From positions 1,426,001 through 1,490,000 of the forward strand of contig NZ_CP033932.1 of NCBI RefSeq assembly GCF_003815975.1: 64,000 nt of DNA, written 5' to 3'. Numbering within the stretch: position 1 is the stretch's first letter; every line of letters begins with the position of its first letter. Under the pieces are notes generated by a model. It searched no databases. It was given only the letters and a program-made list of their open reading frames with translations, and was not told the DNA's origin. The stretch comes from Chryseobacterium bernardetii (GTDB lineage: Bacteria > Bacteroidota > Bacteroidia > Flavobacteriales > Weeksellaceae). Of the stretch, positions 36,822-45,875 are shown one piece after another. Made by a program: the position numbers and the translations under genes.

Positions 36822-37562
36822 CTATTTGTGCAGTGCTTTAATATATTTTTCAAGGGCCATGGTCATGGAAGGTGTTTCCTTCGTAGGAGCCATTAGGTCT
36901 ACTTTTAATCCCGCCTCTTCTGCTGCAGCCAAAGTGGTGTTTCCAAAAACTCCGATCTTTGTTTCATCCTGCTTGAAGTCTGGGAAATTCTGTTGCAGAG
37001 ACTTAATTCCTTGCGGGCTGAAGAAGATCAGCATATCATAATCTTGGATGTTGATATCTGTCAGGTCACTGCATACAGTACGGTACATAATTGCTCTTGT
37101 CCATTCTATGTTGGCAGAATCTAAAGTTTTTACAATATCCGGGCTTAAAACATCTGAAGATGGCAACAAATATTTTTCAGTAGGAAACTTCTTGAACAGG
37201 GGAAGAAGGTCTGAAAAGTTTTTCTCTCCGAAGCTGATCTTTCTTTTTCTGTACACAATGTGCTTCTGAAGATAGTTGGCAATTGCTTCCGACTGGCAGA
37301 TATATCTCATTGTATCTGGAACAGCAAAACGTAATTCTTCAGCAAGTCTGAAGTAATGGTCAATAGCATTTTTACTGGTAAAAATGATACCGGTGTACTG
37401 CGTCAGATCTATTTTCTGAGTTCTGAGCTCTTTATTGTCTACCCCTTCGACGTGGATAAATGGACGGAAATCAATCTTTATTTTTTCCTTCTTCGCTATA
37501 TCCAGATATGGAGAAGACTCACTAGGCGCTGGTTGAGAAACCAATATAGACTTTATTCTCAT
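36822..37562 (-). CDS. hemD: Uroporphyrinogen-III synthase
   Basis: 246 residues from MRIKSILVSQPAPSE, preferred over an upstream in-frame ATG that would overlap the DUF4271 gene and add an unrelated extension. HemD closes the linear tetrapyrrole hydroxymethylbilane with inversion of ring D. The fold's two Rossmann-like lobes are recognisable: ILVSQPAP, YTGIIFTSKNAIDHYF, and TRAIMYRTVCSD, DMLIFFSPQGIKSLQQNF, IGVFGNTTLAAAEEAGLKVD. HemD is poorly conserved, but these blocks and the DUF4271 neighbour (a pairing common in Flavobacteriia) are convincing. No other haem gene is adjacent. Confidence 0.85.
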   Translation of the reverse strand: MRIKSILVSQPAPSESSPYLDIAKKEKIKIDFRPFIHVEGVDNKELRTQKIDLTQYTGIIFTSKNAIDHYFRLAEELRFAVPDTMRYICQSEAIANYLQKHIVYRKRKISFGEKNFSDLLPLFKKFPTEKYLLPSSDVLSPDIVKTLDSANIEWTRAIMYRTVCSDLTDINIQDYDMLIFFSPQGIKSLQQNFPDFKQDETKIGVFGNTTLAAAEEAGLKVDLMAPTKETPSMTMALEKYIKALHK

Positions 37563-37573
37563 CTTTGACTTTA

Positions 37574-38242
37574 TTAAAAAAATAACAACTTCCAAAGCAG
37601 TAACAATGGTGCAATTTGGAGCGTGCAAATATACAAAAATTTATAATACCATTTCTCCGGAAGAATCTTGTTCTTGTGAAATAAATAGAAAAATACCTTG
37701 AAAATGAACACAAAAGAAAAGAAGGAGAAATAATATAAAAAGATTTTATTTCTGTCTATAGGGAAGTAATAGTGGGTAACACACAAAATTATCAGTAAAA
37801 AAGACAGGATAAAATAAAATTTGGTGGCGGTGAAATAAAAAATAGTCCATTTTTTACCATCCCCTATACTCTGATAAAATAAAAAACCTAATGTTGATTT
37901 TATCAGATAAAAAAACATCACTGCCAGTAAGGTATACCCAAACTTGTTGAGTTGGTATCCGAAAACCTGCAGATCTGCAATAAATTTAGGAACAACCGGA
38001 ATATACTGAGAGATCAGTACCGATAAAGTAAGAGCAATCACGCAGGACGTAATAATCCAGCTTGGAAGGTTATTGCTTGCATCAAAATATTTTTGAAGCA
38101 GAAAATCTTTAAGACTTGCGTCTCTTTCTATTATGTTCATCATAAAAACATATAAAAAAATACAGCCTATAAGTATAAAAATTACCCAATCATTATTCTC
38201 AGGTATTCTTACATGATTGATGTAGTTTGGTGATGACGGCAA
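37574..38242 (-). CDS. DUF4271 membrane protein
   Basis: 222 residues with six or so transmembrane helices (for example WVIFILIGCIFLYVFMMNII, IITSCVIALTLSVLISQYI, ILSFLLIILCVTHYYF, LQIAPLLLLWKLLFF). It matches the DUF4271 family, found in Bacteroidota almost always beside hemD, here 11 nt upstream of it. Function unknown; a haem-related membrane role has no direct support. The 238-nt gap on its upstream side separates it from the divergent glycosyltransferase gene. Confidence 0.8.
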   Translation of the reverse strand: MPSSPNYINHVRIPENNDWVIFILIGCIFLYVFMMNIIERDASLKDFLLQKYFDASNNLPSWIITSCVIALTLSVLISQYIPVVPKFIADLQVFGYQLNKFGYTLLAVMFFYLIKSTLGFLFYQSIGDGKKWTIFYFTATKFYFILSFLLIILCVTHYYFPIDRNKIFLYYFSFFSFVFIFKVFFYLFHKNKILPEKWYYKFLYICTLQIAPLLLLWKLLFF

Positions 38243-38463
38243 ATTTTAAGTTTTTTATTTTTTTATTTAACTATAAATAACACAACTTGGCATAGAATTT
38301 CTTTATTGCTTCATCTGTTAAATCTATCTTACACCATATTTTCCATTGATACATTGGGTATTCAAAACTGCTGAAAACAATTTTTGTATGATCCCGGAAT
38401 CTTTGGAAATTATTTTTGCAAAATTATAGATTATTTTGTATAAAATAAAAAGGTTAAATAAAC

Positions 38464-38471
38464 TATCTTTG
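38464..38471 (+). promoter_or_regulatory. Candidate -7 box (TATCTTTG) for the glycosyltransferase operon
   Basis: TATCTTTG fits TAnnTTTG and is placed 10 nt before the start codon chosen, giving an almost leaderless mRNA, a layout often seen in flavobacteria. A TTTTG sits 25 nt upstream, longer than the usual spacing. The remaining gap upstream shows no other signal. Confidence 0.45.
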
Positions 38472-38480
38472 CAAACTGAA

Positions 38481-39197
38481 ATGAAAAAACTCGTCATCAT
38501 CCCAACGTATAACGAAAAGGAAAATATTGAAAATATTATTTCCGCGGTTTTTGCATTGGAGGACGGCTTTCATATCTTAGTAGTAGATGATTCTTCTCCA
38601 GACGGAACAGCGGATGTAGTAAAAGAATTACAGAAGAAATATCCCCATTACCTGCATCTTTCAATAAGACATATTAAAGATGGTTTAGGGAAAGCCTATA
38701 TTCATGGTTTTAAATGGGCCATTGAAAATAAATACGATTATATTTTTGAAATGGATGCCGATTTTTCGCATAATCCTAATGATCTGCCTAAACTTTTCGA
38801 AGCTTGTCTCAATGCAGATATGGCCATCGGTTCCCGTTACTCAAAAGGAGTGAATGTAGTCAATTGGCCTATGGGAAGGGTTCTCTTGTCTTATTTTGCA
38901 TCTAAATATGTTAGATTCATTTTAGGACTTCCTATCCATGATACCACCGCTGGTTTTGTCTGTTTTTCACGAAAAGTATTGGAAGAAATCGGATTAGATA
39001 ATGTAAGGCTGAAAGGATATGGATTCCAGATAGAAATGAAATTCAGAGCTTTTAAAAAAGGTTTCAGAATTGTGGAAGTTCCTATTATATTTACCAACAG
39101 GATTTTAGGAGAAAGCAAAATGAACGGCGGAATTATCCATGAAGCTGTTTTTGGTGTTTTAAACTTAAAATGGAAGTCAATTATCAATAGATTATAA
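38481..39197 (+). CDS. GT2 polyprenol-phosphate mannose synthase-like glycosyltransferase
   Basis: 238 residues from MKKLVIIPTYNEKEN; an earlier in-frame ATG precedes the -7 box and was rejected. GT-A fold features: IIPTYNEKENIENII, ILVVDDSSPDGTADVV, the DxD-type EMDADFSHNPNDL, and DTTAGFVCFSRKVLEEI with GYGFQIEMKFRAFKKG, the signature of dolichyl/polyprenyl-phosphate beta-D-mannosyltransferases. There are no C-terminal transmembrane helices. It would load mannose from GDP-mannose onto a lipid carrier at the cytoplasmic face for glycan or glycoprotein assembly. The DUF4296 lipoprotein gene follows in the same transcript. Confidence 0.88.
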   Translation: MKKLVIIPTYNEKENIENIISAVFALEDGFHILVVDDSSPDGTADVVKELQKKYPHYLHLSIRHIKDGLGKAYIHGFKWAIENKYDYIFEMDADFSHNPNDLPKLFEACLNADMAIGSRYSKGVNVVNWPMGRVLLSYFASKYVRFILGLPIHDTTAGFVCFSRKVLEEIGLDNVRLKGYGFQIEMKFRAFKKGFRIVEVPIIFTNRILGESKMNGGIIHEAVFGVLNLKWKSIINRL

Positions 39198-39244
39198 AAT
39201 AAAGCATGACTAATTCTTCCAATACAAAATATAAAAATAAGCTG

Positions 39245-39610
39245 ATGAAAAAGCTGATCCTTTTTTTTGTTTTTATGGGGCTGTTTTCATGTAGTGACTA
39301 TATTGATAAGCCTAAAAATCTGGTTGATCAGAATGTGATGGCAGAAGTTATTGCAGATCTTGTGATGAATGATCAGGCTAACTTTATGTATCAGAACAGG
39401 AATATGGAAGCAGGGACAAGGTTTATTTTAAAATCCCATAATATAAAACCTGATGACTTTGTTGAAAGTTTCAAATATTACGTAATTAAAGAAGAAATGG
39501 AAGGCATAGCAAATGATGCACAGCAGATTTTACTTGAAAAAGATCCTAAAGCGGAAAAATATGTAAAAGATAAGCTGAAGCAGGCTGAATTGGGAATGCC
39601 TCAAAAATAA
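39245..39610 (+). CDS. DUF4296 lipoprotein
   Basis: 121 residues from MKKLILFFVFMGLFSC, whose FSC lipobox marks a lipoprotein (Cys16). The ATG 39 nt earlier was rejected because it would hide the signal peptide. Mature part: NLVDQNVMAEVIADLVMNDQ, ILKSHNIKPDDFVESFKYYV, LLEKDPKAEKYVKDKL, the DUF4296 pattern found throughout Bacteroidetes, typically between a glycosyltransferase or dihydroorotase gene and other housekeeping genes. Helical and small; function unknown. Confidence 0.8.
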   Translation: MKKLILFFVFMGLFSCSDYIDKPKNLVDQNVMAEVIADLVMNDQANFMYQNRNMEAGTRFILKSHNIKPDDFVESFKYYVIKEEMEGIANDAQQILLEKDPKAEKYVKDKLKQAELGMPQK

Positions 39611-39679
39611 ATAATGATGAAGCGGGTTTTGCCCGGACAATGATAATCGCTGATCGCAGCGAGCTAAAAAAGTGTACAG

Positions 39680-40810
39680 ATGAAATTTTTTAATATCGAA
39701 AAAACCTCTGAAGGAAAAGCCAGGGCAGGGGAGATTACTACAGACCACGGAAAGATCCAGACGCCGATTTTTATGCCGGTAGGAACTGTTGCAAGTGTAA
39801 AAACAGTTCATCAGAGAGAATTAAAAGAAGACATTAAAGCCCAGATTATTCTGGGAAATACTTACCATCTTTATCTTCGTCCAGGAATGGAAACAATGCA
39901 GGATGCCGGTGGTTTACATAAATTCATGAACTGGGACCTTCCTATTCTTACCGATTCAGGAGGTTTTCAGGTGTTCTCGTTGGCAAGCAACAGAAAAATG
40001 ACGGAAGAAGGAGCAAGGTTCAAGTCTCATATAGACGGAAGCTATCATATGTTCTCTCCGGAAAGATCTATGGAGATCCAAAGACAGATCGGGGCCGATA
40101 TTTTTATGGCTTTTGACGAATGTACTCCTTATCCTTGTGATTACAACCAGGCAAAATCATCTATGGAGCTTACCCACCGTTGGCTGAAAAGATGCATTGA
40201 ATGGACCAATAATAACCCTGAATTATATGGACATAAGCAAAGACTCTTCCCGATTGTTCAGGGATCTACCTATTCAGATTTAAGAAAAATATCTGCAGAA
40301 GTAATTTCTGAAGCAGGTGCTGAAGGAAACGCTATCGGAGGCCTTTCTGTAGGAGAACCGGAAGAAGAAATGTACAGAATTACAGATGAAGTAACAGATA
40401 TCCTTCCAAAAGAAAAGCCAAGATACCTGATGGGAGTTGGGACTCCTTGGAATATCCTTGAATCTATTGGATTGGGAATTGATATGATGGATTGCGTTAT
40501 GCCTACAAGAAATGCCAGAAATGCAATGCTTTTCACTTGGCAAGGCGTAATGAATCTTAAAAACGAAAAATGGAAGCGGGATTTCTCGCCTCTGGATGAA
40601 TTTGGAACCAGCTTTGTAGACCGTGAATATTCAAAAGCGTATCTTCGTCACCTGTTTGTGTCCAAAGAATATCTGGCAAAACAGATTGCTTCCATCCATA
40701 ACCTTGCTTTTTATCTGGATCTGGTGAAAGTGGCAAGGGAGCACATCATAGCAGGAGATTTCTATGAGTGGAAAAACTCTGTAGTACCGGTTCTTAGACA
40801 AAGACTGTAA
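39680..40810 (+). CDS. tgt: Queuine tRNA-ribosyltransferase (tRNA-guanine transglycosylase)
   Basis: 376 residues; exchanges guanine 34 of GUN-anticodon tRNAs for the queuosine precursor preQ1. The general acid/base Asp92 lies in PILTDSGGFQVFS, the substrate loop in GGLSVGEPEEEMY, and the nucleophile motif GIDMMDCVMPTRNAR at residues 266-280. The usual C-terminal zinc site (CxCxxC ... H) is altered: residues 304-318 read PLDEFGTSFVDREYS with no cysteine, though the distal His340 (SIHNLAFYL) remains. Such zinc-less forms may be normal in this phylum, but I could not check. It precedes the LptF/G gene by 8 nt. Confidence 0.92.
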   Translation: MKFFNIEKTSEGKARAGEITTDHGKIQTPIFMPVGTVASVKTVHQRELKEDIKAQIILGNTYHLYLRPGMETMQDAGGLHKFMNWDLPILTDSGGFQVFSLASNRKMTEEGARFKSHIDGSYHMFSPERSMEIQRQIGADIFMAFDECTPYPCDYNQAKSSMELTHRWLKRCIEWTNNNPELYGHKQRLFPIVQGSTYSDLRKISAEVISEAGAEGNAIGGLSVGEPEEEMYRITDEVTDILPKEKPRYLMGVGTPWNILESIGLGIDMMDCVMPTRNARNAMLFTWQGVMNLKNEKWKRDFSPLDEFGTSFVDREYSKAYLRHLFVSKEYLAKQIASIHNLAFYLDLVKVAREHIIAGDFYEWKNSVVPVLRQRL

Positions 40811-40818
40811 AAAGACAT

Positions 40819-41931
40819 ATGCTTAAGATAGTAGACAGATATATCATTAAAAAATACCTTGGAACTTTCAGTTTCATGCTGGTGCTGTTGTCTATAGTAG
40901 TACTTGTTATTGATGTTCAGCAGAAGATCCCAAGGATAGAAAATGCAAAGGCTCTTGATCCTAAACTGGATCTTGGGTATTTTCTGATTCATTTTTATCC
41001 CTTCTGGATCATCAACCTGGTGGTAACATTCCTTTCCATTCTGGTATTCATTACTGTAATCTATTTCACTTCCAGAATGGCCAATAATACTGAAATTGTA
41101 GCTATTATCAGTAGTGGTGCAAGTTTTCACAGGTTTTCAAAACCTTATCTGTATACTTCAATCCTTCTTGCCTTAATAGCTTTGGTGGTGTATCATTTGG
41201 TACTTCCTTGGGCGAATATCAAGAAAAACCAGTTGGAAGCTTATACCTATAATGCTGCCAATAAAGAAAAGATCCTGGGAACTGCTCCAGCTTCTTCACA
41301 GTTAAGTAAAACAGAATATATCTTCGTAGACTCTTGGAATAAAAGGGAAAAGAGAGGATCCAGCTTTGTGTACCAAAAATTTGATACCCACAGAAAGATG
41401 GTGTACGAATTAAAAGCAAGTGAAGTATATTGGGACCAGGATAAAAAGCAGTTTGTTTTAAATAATTATCTAGAAAAAACCATTAATAAAGACAATACGG
41501 AGAAGCTGAATAATGGAATTGAACTCAGGAAGAATTATAGTCATTCTCCTGAAGAACTCTTCCCGAATGAGCTTTTGGGACAGAATAAAACCACACCCGA
41601 ACTTTTAAAATTTATAGAAAGAGAAAAAGCAAGAGGAAACAGCAACCTGAATTCTTATCTTAATGAACTTCATCAGAGAACTTCAATGCCTGTCTCTATT
41701 GTTATTCTGACTTTTCTTGCGCTTTCCCTGTCTTCTCAAAAAAAGAGAGGAGGTTTGGGTATTAACCTTGCCATTGGGATTTCATTGGCCTTCCTTTTTG
41801 TCTTTTCATTTGAAGCTTTAAAGGTAGTTTCAGAGAATAAAAGTTTATCTCCGGCTTTAGCAATGTGGCTGCCTAATCTGGTATTCCTTCCGCTTACCCT
41901 TTATCTTTACATCAAAAGAGCTAATCAGTAA
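40819..41931 (+). CDS. LptF/LptG-family permease
   Basis: 370 residues of the YjgP/YjgQ family: six transmembrane helices, three at each end (KKYLGTFSFMLVLLSIVVLV, IINLVVTFLSILVFITVIYF, ILLALIALVVYHLVL; then VSIVILTFLALSLSS, GLGINLAIGISLAFLFVFSF, WLPNLVFLPLTLYLYI), around a ~170-residue periplasmic beta-jellyroll domain. LptF/G extract lipopolysaccharide from the inner membrane with LptB. Bacteroidota often have scattered single LptF/G genes. It overlaps the convergent birA gene by 7 nt. Confidence 0.9.
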   Translation: MLKIVDRYIIKKYLGTFSFMLVLLSIVVLVIDVQQKIPRIENAKALDPKLDLGYFLIHFYPFWIINLVVTFLSILVFITVIYFTSRMANNTEIVAIISSGASFHRFSKPYLYTSILLALIALVVYHLVLPWANIKKNQLEAYTYNAANKEKILGTAPASSQLSKTEYIFVDSWNKREKRGSSFVYQKFDTHRKMVYELKASEVYWDQDKKQFVLNNYLEKTINKDNTEKLNNGIELRKNYSHSPEELFPNELLGQNKTTPELLKFIEREKARGNSNLNSYLNELHQRTSMPVSIVILTFLALSLSSQKKRGGLGINLAIGISLAFLFVFSFEALKVVSENKSLSPALAMWLPNLVFLPLTLYLYIKRANQ

Positions 41932-42641
41932 AGGAGTTTTACTTCTTTGTGGTAGAAAGAACACAAGCCGTCATTTTCCAGTTCAATCCAGAGTTCTCCT
42001 TTTTCATCTGCATGGCGAATGATGCCATTTTGTCTCTCTTTTTCAATTTCAAAGACTGAGATTTCATCTTTACGGAATAAATTTGTATTAAAACGGTCCA
42101 GGATTTCCTGGTCAGAAGGAATATTTTTCAGTTTTTCCGAAAGAAATTCATGAAAGCTTAAGCTAAGGTCTTCAAGTTTGAATTCCCTGCCTGTTTGCGT
42201 CAGGAGCGAGCCTGCATTCGAAATTTCATCAAATTTCTCCTGAAGGATGTTAATTCCGGTTCCGATAATGAAATAATTATTTTGATTAATTTTTTTCTTT
42301 TCAATTAAAATTCCGACGATTTTTTTACCTTTAAGGATAATATCATTCGGCCATTTGATTTTTACGTCATTATCAGCCAAATTGGCCAGAAAATCCCTGA
42401 CAAGAATTGCGGTATAATAATTGAATATAAAGTCGGAACACAGGATGTTTTGAGTATTCACTGCCAGCGTATAAGCCAGGTTTTTTCCGGCGGTAGGAGT
42501 CCAGACATTTCCATACTGACCACGGCCTTTAGTTTGATTAAAAGTATGCAATCCTATAAAATCTGAATTTCCGTAAAGTAAAAACTTTGATATTTCGTCA
42601 TTAGTAGAAGAACATTCTTTCAGGTAGAAGAGTTGGCTCAT
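41925..42641 (-). CDS. birA: Biotin--[acetyl-CoA-carboxylase] ligase
   Basis: 238 residues, monofunctional: no N-terminal HTH, so it does not act as the biotin repressor. It attaches biotin to the carboxylase carrier protein through biotinyl-AMP. Motifs: KECSSTNDEISKF, the GRGQYGNVW variant of the biotin loop GRGRxGRxW (residues 39-47), KIKWPNDIILKGKKIVGIL and IIGTGINI. Its 3' end overlaps the LptF/G gene, so the two transcripts would be complementary at their ends; no terminator is seen between them. Confidence 0.92.
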   Translation of the reverse strand: MSQLFYLKECSSTNDEISKFLLYGNSDFIGLHTFNQTKGRGQYGNVWTPTAGKNLAYTLAVNTQNILCSDFIFNYYTAILVRDFLANLADNDVKIKWPNDIILKGKKIVGILIEKKKINQNNYFIIGTGINILQEKFDEISNAGSLLTQTGREFKLEDLSLSFHEFLSEKLKNIPSDQEILDRFNTNLFRKDEISVFEIEKERQNGIIRHADEKGELWIELENDGLCSFYHKEVKLLY

Positions 42642-42700
42642 TTAAGAAAACTTTAAGACATTATGGAGGTAAAAGTAAGGTTAAAGTAAAGAAAAAACAA

Positions 42701-42708
42701 TAAATTTG
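42701..42708 (+). promoter_or_regulatory. Candidate -7 box (TAAATTTG) for rsfS-ftsH
   Basis: A match to TAnnTTTG, 20 nt before the rsfS start. No TTTG is found at the expected -33 spacing. Confidence 0.45.
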
Positions 42709-42728
42709 CAGATTATAGTATTTTTTTA

Positions 42729-43094
42729 ATGAATAAAACAGCAGAAAAACAAGCACTAATAGATAAAATCGTTGAAGCACTTCAGGATGTAAAAGGAGAA
42801 GATATCATGATCTTCGATCTTTCAAACATTGAAAACTCAGTAGCGGAGACGTTCGTAATATGTAGCGGAAACTCAAATACACAGGTTGCTGCATTAGCTG
42901 GAAGTGTAGAGAAAAAAGTGAGAAACGACCTGAAAGACAGACCCTGGCATGTAGAAGGTACAGAAAATGCAATGTGGGTATTGGTAGATTACGTTTCAGT
43001 AGTGGTTCACATTTTCCAGAAAGATGTACGTGAATATTACGATATTGAAGAACTTTGGGGTGACGCAGTCATTACCAGAATTGAAAATGAATAA
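42729..43094 (+). CDS. rsfS: Ribosomal silencing factor RsfS
   Basis: 121 residues, full length. RsfS binds ribosomal protein uL14 and blocks subunit joining under starvation. Conserved parts: IVEALQDVKGEDIMIFDLS, VICSGNSNTQVAALAGSVEK, DRPWHVEG, WVLVDYVSVVVHIFQKDVRE, YYDIEELWGDA. It opens the conserved block rsfS-ftsH-LUD-cdsA-psd, and ftsH follows after 21 nt. Confidence 0.94.
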   Translation: MNKTAEKQALIDKIVEALQDVKGEDIMIFDLSNIENSVAETFVICSGNSNTQVAALAGSVEKKVRNDLKDRPWHVEGTENAMWVLVDYVSVVVHIFQKDVREYYDIEELWGDAVITRIENE

Positions 43095-43115
43095 TAAAAA
43101 TTTTAAAAAGTCTAA

Positions 43116-45134
43116 ATGAATAACAAAGGATTCAACTGGTTCTTTCCTATTGTAATCATAGCTCTTTTGCTTTTCTTCGGTTCCAATTTCCTTGGTGGCG
43201 ATACAGCAAAAACTATTGATGAAGATGGTTTCTTTAGAGAAATGCAGGCGGGGAAAGTCCAGAATATTATTATATACAAAGACATAGAGAAAGCTGATGT
43301 TTTCCTTACCAAAGAAGCGAAATCAGCAATGGTTAAATCAGGAAAGGAAAATAACCCTTTTTCAGCTTTAGATATGGCGCCAAAAGCAGATTATTCTGTG
43401 AAATATGGTGACCTTCAGCTTTTCCTTCAGAAATTTGAACAGATTAAAGCAACAAACCCGGCGATTAAAACAGCTAAAGATTACGGAACAGGTAAGAGTC
43501 CTTTTACGGATATTCTTATATCTGCATTAATCTGGATTGCGATTCTGGGATTATTTTACTTCCTTCTTTTCAGAAAGATGGGCGGTGGCGGAGGCCCTGG
43601 GGGACAGATCTTCTCAATCGGGAAATCTAAAGCGAAGCTTTTCGACGAAAAAGAAAGAATTCAGGTAACATTCAAAGATGTTGCTGGATTAGAAGGAGCT
43701 AAAGAAGAAGTACAGGAAGTAGTAGACTTCTTGAAAAACTCTGAAAAATATACAAAATTAGGAGGTAAGATTCCCAAAGGAGTACTATTGGTAGGCCCTC
43801 CGGGAACAGGTAAAACCTTATTGGCAAAAGCTGTTGCAGGGGAAGCTAAAGTTCCTTTCTTCTCCCTTTCAGGATCTGATTTCGTGGAAATGTTTGTTGG
43901 AGTAGGAGCTTCAAGAGTAAGAGACCTTTTTGCTCAGGCTAAAGCCAAATCTCCGGCAATCATCTTTATCGATGAAATTGATGCTATCGGACGTGCAAGA
44001 GGAAAAAATAATTTCTCAGGCGGAAACGACGAAAGAGAAAATACACTGAACCAGCTTCTTACTGAAATGGATGGTTTCGGAACAGATACGAATGTGATTG
44101 TAATGGCAGCAACCAACAGAGCGGATATCCTTGATAAAGCTTTGATGAGAGCAGGACGTTTTGACCGTTCTATTTACGTAGACCTGCCGGAACTTCATGA
44201 AAGAAGGCAGATCTTTGATGTTCACCTGAAAAAGATCAAGCTTGATGATACTGTAGACAGAGAATTCCTTGCTAAGCAGACCCCTGGATTCAGCGGTGCG
44301 GATATCGCCAATGTTTGTAACGAAGCAGCACTTATTGCAGCAAGAAATAACCATACTTCAGTAACAAAACAGGATTTCCTTGATGCGGTAGACAGAATCA
44401 TCGGAGGTCTTGAGAAGAAAAATAAGGCTATTAAACCTTCTGAAAAGAAGAGAGTGGCTTACCACGAAGCTGGGCACGCAACTATCTCATGGTTGGTAGA
44501 ACATGCCTCACCTCTTTTAAAAGTAACTATTGTTCCAAGAGGACGTTCATTAGGTGCAGCGTGGTATCTTCCTGAAGAAAGACAGCTTACCACTACAGAA
44601 CAGATGTTGGATGAAATGTGTGCAACATTAGGAGGGAGAGCTGCTGAGCAGGTGATCTTCAACAATATATCAACAGGTGCACTTTCCGATCTTGAAACAG
44701 TAACGAAGAGAGCACAGGCAATGGTAACGATCTACGGATTAAGCCCGAATATCGGTAACATTTCTTACTATGACAGTTCAGGCCAGTCTGAATATTCATT
44801 CGGAAAACCTTACTCTGAAGAAACAGCTACCAAGATTGATGCAGAGATCAAATCGATCATCGAAAATCAGTACGAAAGAGCGGTAAGAATTCTCGCAGAA
44901 AATAAAGATAAGCTGGATGCTCTTGCCAATAAGCTTTTAGAAAAAGAAGTGATCTTCCGTGAAGACCTTGAGGAAATCTTTGGTAAGAGAGCCTGGGATC
45001 CTGAGTTGACAGAAAAGCCGGTTACCAATACCATTCCTGAGAAAGATCAGCCGGATGTGTTGGATACCCCTCAGATTAAAGAAAAAGAAGAAGAAAGCGA
45101 AATACAGGCTCCAGAAAGCCCAACACAGCTTTAA
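43116..45134 (+). CDS. ftsH: ATP-dependent zinc metalloprotease FtsH
   Basis: 672-residue membrane-anchored AAA+ protease for quality control and short-lived regulators. Two transmembrane helices (about 7-24 and 131-152) enclose a periplasmic domain; Walker A GPPGTGKT at 227-234, Walker B IIFIDEID at 282-289, second region of homology ending MRAGRFDR (344-351), and the zinc-site HEAGH at 450-454. The C-terminal ~35 residues are a Glu/Pro-rich tail. A strong terminator follows. Confidence 0.96.
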   Translation: MNNKGFNWFFPIVIIALLLFFGSNFLGGDTAKTIDEDGFFREMQAGKVQNIIIYKDIEKADVFLTKEAKSAMVKSGKENNPFSALDMAPKADYSVKYGDLQLFLQKFEQIKATNPAIKTAKDYGTGKSPFTDILISALIWIAILGLFYFLLFRKMGGGGGPGGQIFSIGKSKAKLFDEKERIQVTFKDVAGLEGAKEEVQEVVDFLKNSEKYTKLGGKIPKGVLLVGPPGTGKTLLAKAVAGEAKVPFFSLSGSDFVEMFVGVGASRVRDLFAQAKAKSPAIIFIDEIDAIGRARGKNNFSGGNDERENTLNQLLTEMDGFGTDTNVIVMAATNRADILDKALMRAGRFDRSIYVDLPELHERRQIFDVHLKKIKLDDTVDREFLAKQTPGFSGADIANVCNEAALIAARNNHTSVTKQDFLDAVDRIIGGLEKKNKAIKPSEKKRVAYHEAGHATISWLVEHASPLLKVTIVPRGRSLGAAWYLPEERQLTTTEQMLDEMCATLGGRAAEQVIFNNISTGALSDLETVTKRAQAMVTIYGLSPNIGNISYYDSSGQSEYSFGKPYSEETATKIDAEIKSIIENQYERAVRILAENKDKLDALANKLLEKEVIFREDLEEIFGKRAWDPELTEKPVTNTIPEKDQPDVLDTPQIKEKEEESEIQAPESPTQL

Positions 45135-45157
45135 AACCCTTACAAAATAGGAAATAT

Positions 45158-45189
45158 AAAACCTGACAACTTTAAAATTGTCAGGTTTT
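45158..45189 (+). terminator. Intrinsic terminator after ftsH
   Basis: 12-bp perfect arms AAAACCTGACAA / TTGTCAGGTTTT around CTTTAAAA, running into further T. It lies 23 nt after the stop. Confidence 0.9.
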
Positions 45190-45207
45190 TTCATATTTAA
45201 GGAGATA

Positions 45208-45242
45208 TTTTGGAATCTATTGTAATTTATTTTCTATTTTTG
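45208..45242 (+). promoter_or_regulatory. Candidate promoter of the LUD-cdsA-psd operon
   Basis: TTTTG at 45208-45212, 22 nt, TATTTTTG at 45235-45242 (perfect TAnnTTTG). It lies between the ftsH terminator and the LUD start and so gives these three genes their own promoter; spacing is 2-3 nt long. Confidence 0.5.
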
Positions 45243-45269
45243 TATAAAGTTGACTAAAAATAGATTAAG

Positions 45270-45851
45270 TTGAATTTATTCAAGAGGATTGTAAGCAAAC
45301 TTACCAACCAGCCTGAAGAAGAGGAAAAACAGAGCCTGGAGAAACTTGGGGATTCGCTGAAAAATGCGGATCTCGATTACAAGTTTGCGCAATTATTTAC
45401 GCATTCAGGGGGATTTTTTAATTATTGTGCAGATGAAGCGGAGGCTCTACAAACTTTAAATCAAATTATCAAAATAGAAGGTATTAAGAACCTTTTCTGT
45501 TGGGATAAGGAACTTCAGAACTTCTTAAATGTTGTAAAATCTCCTTATACTTCAGAATTACAGCCATCCAATGATGCAGCATTTATCACTTGTGAATATC
45601 TGATTGCATATGACGGCAGAATTATGCTTTCCCATAATAACATTCTTCACTATCATTCTTCAAGGCTACCCGATAGAATTATCATCATCGCCAATGTTTC
45701 ACAGATTGTAAACAACCTGAATGATGCCATGGGGAAAATAAAAAGAAACGGAAATATTAAGAACCTTACTTCCATCAGTGGAAGCCAGTCTAAAATGGAC
45801 AGTTCTTCCAATTCCAATACAAAACTGTTTTTATTGCTGCTTGAAGATTAA
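45270..45851 (+). CDS. LUD-domain (LutC/YkgG-like) protein, TTG start
   Basis: 193 residues. The reading frame opens with TTG; no ATG or GTG is available before the conserved NLFKRIVSKLTNQPEEE, so TTG is the start. The body fits the LUD (LutC) family: a NagB/RpiA-like fold with FINYCADEAEALQTL-type segments, AAFITCEYLIAYDGRIMLSH and a closing SNTKLFLLLLED. LutC proteins belong to a lactate oxidation complex, but solitary forms beside ftsH in Bacteroidota have no known partner here (no lutA or lutB). Housekeeping position suggests a different job. cdsA follows after 24 nt. Confidence 0.78.
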   Translation: MNLFKRIVSKLTNQPEEEEKQSLEKLGDSLKNADLDYKFAQLFTHSGGFFNYCADEAEALQTLNQIIKIEGIKNLFCWDKELQNFLNVVKSPYTSELQPSNDAAFITCEYLIAYDGRIMLSHNNILHYHSSRLPDRIIIIANVSQIVNNLNDAMGKIKRNGNIKNLTSISGSQSKMDSSSNSNTKLFLLLLED

Positions 45852-45875
45852 GCACCCACTACTAAATTTTAAATT

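Noticed and set aside
37563..37628. Upstream ATG extending HemD
   Set aside because: It overlaps the end of the DUF4271 gene and adds residues not found in the family; the start at 37562 fits better.
37624..37633. TATATTTG on the minus strand as a hemD promoter
   Set aside because: It lies within the coding end of the DUF4271 gene (codons for YIC) and no -33 element is placed correctly; it may be coincidental.
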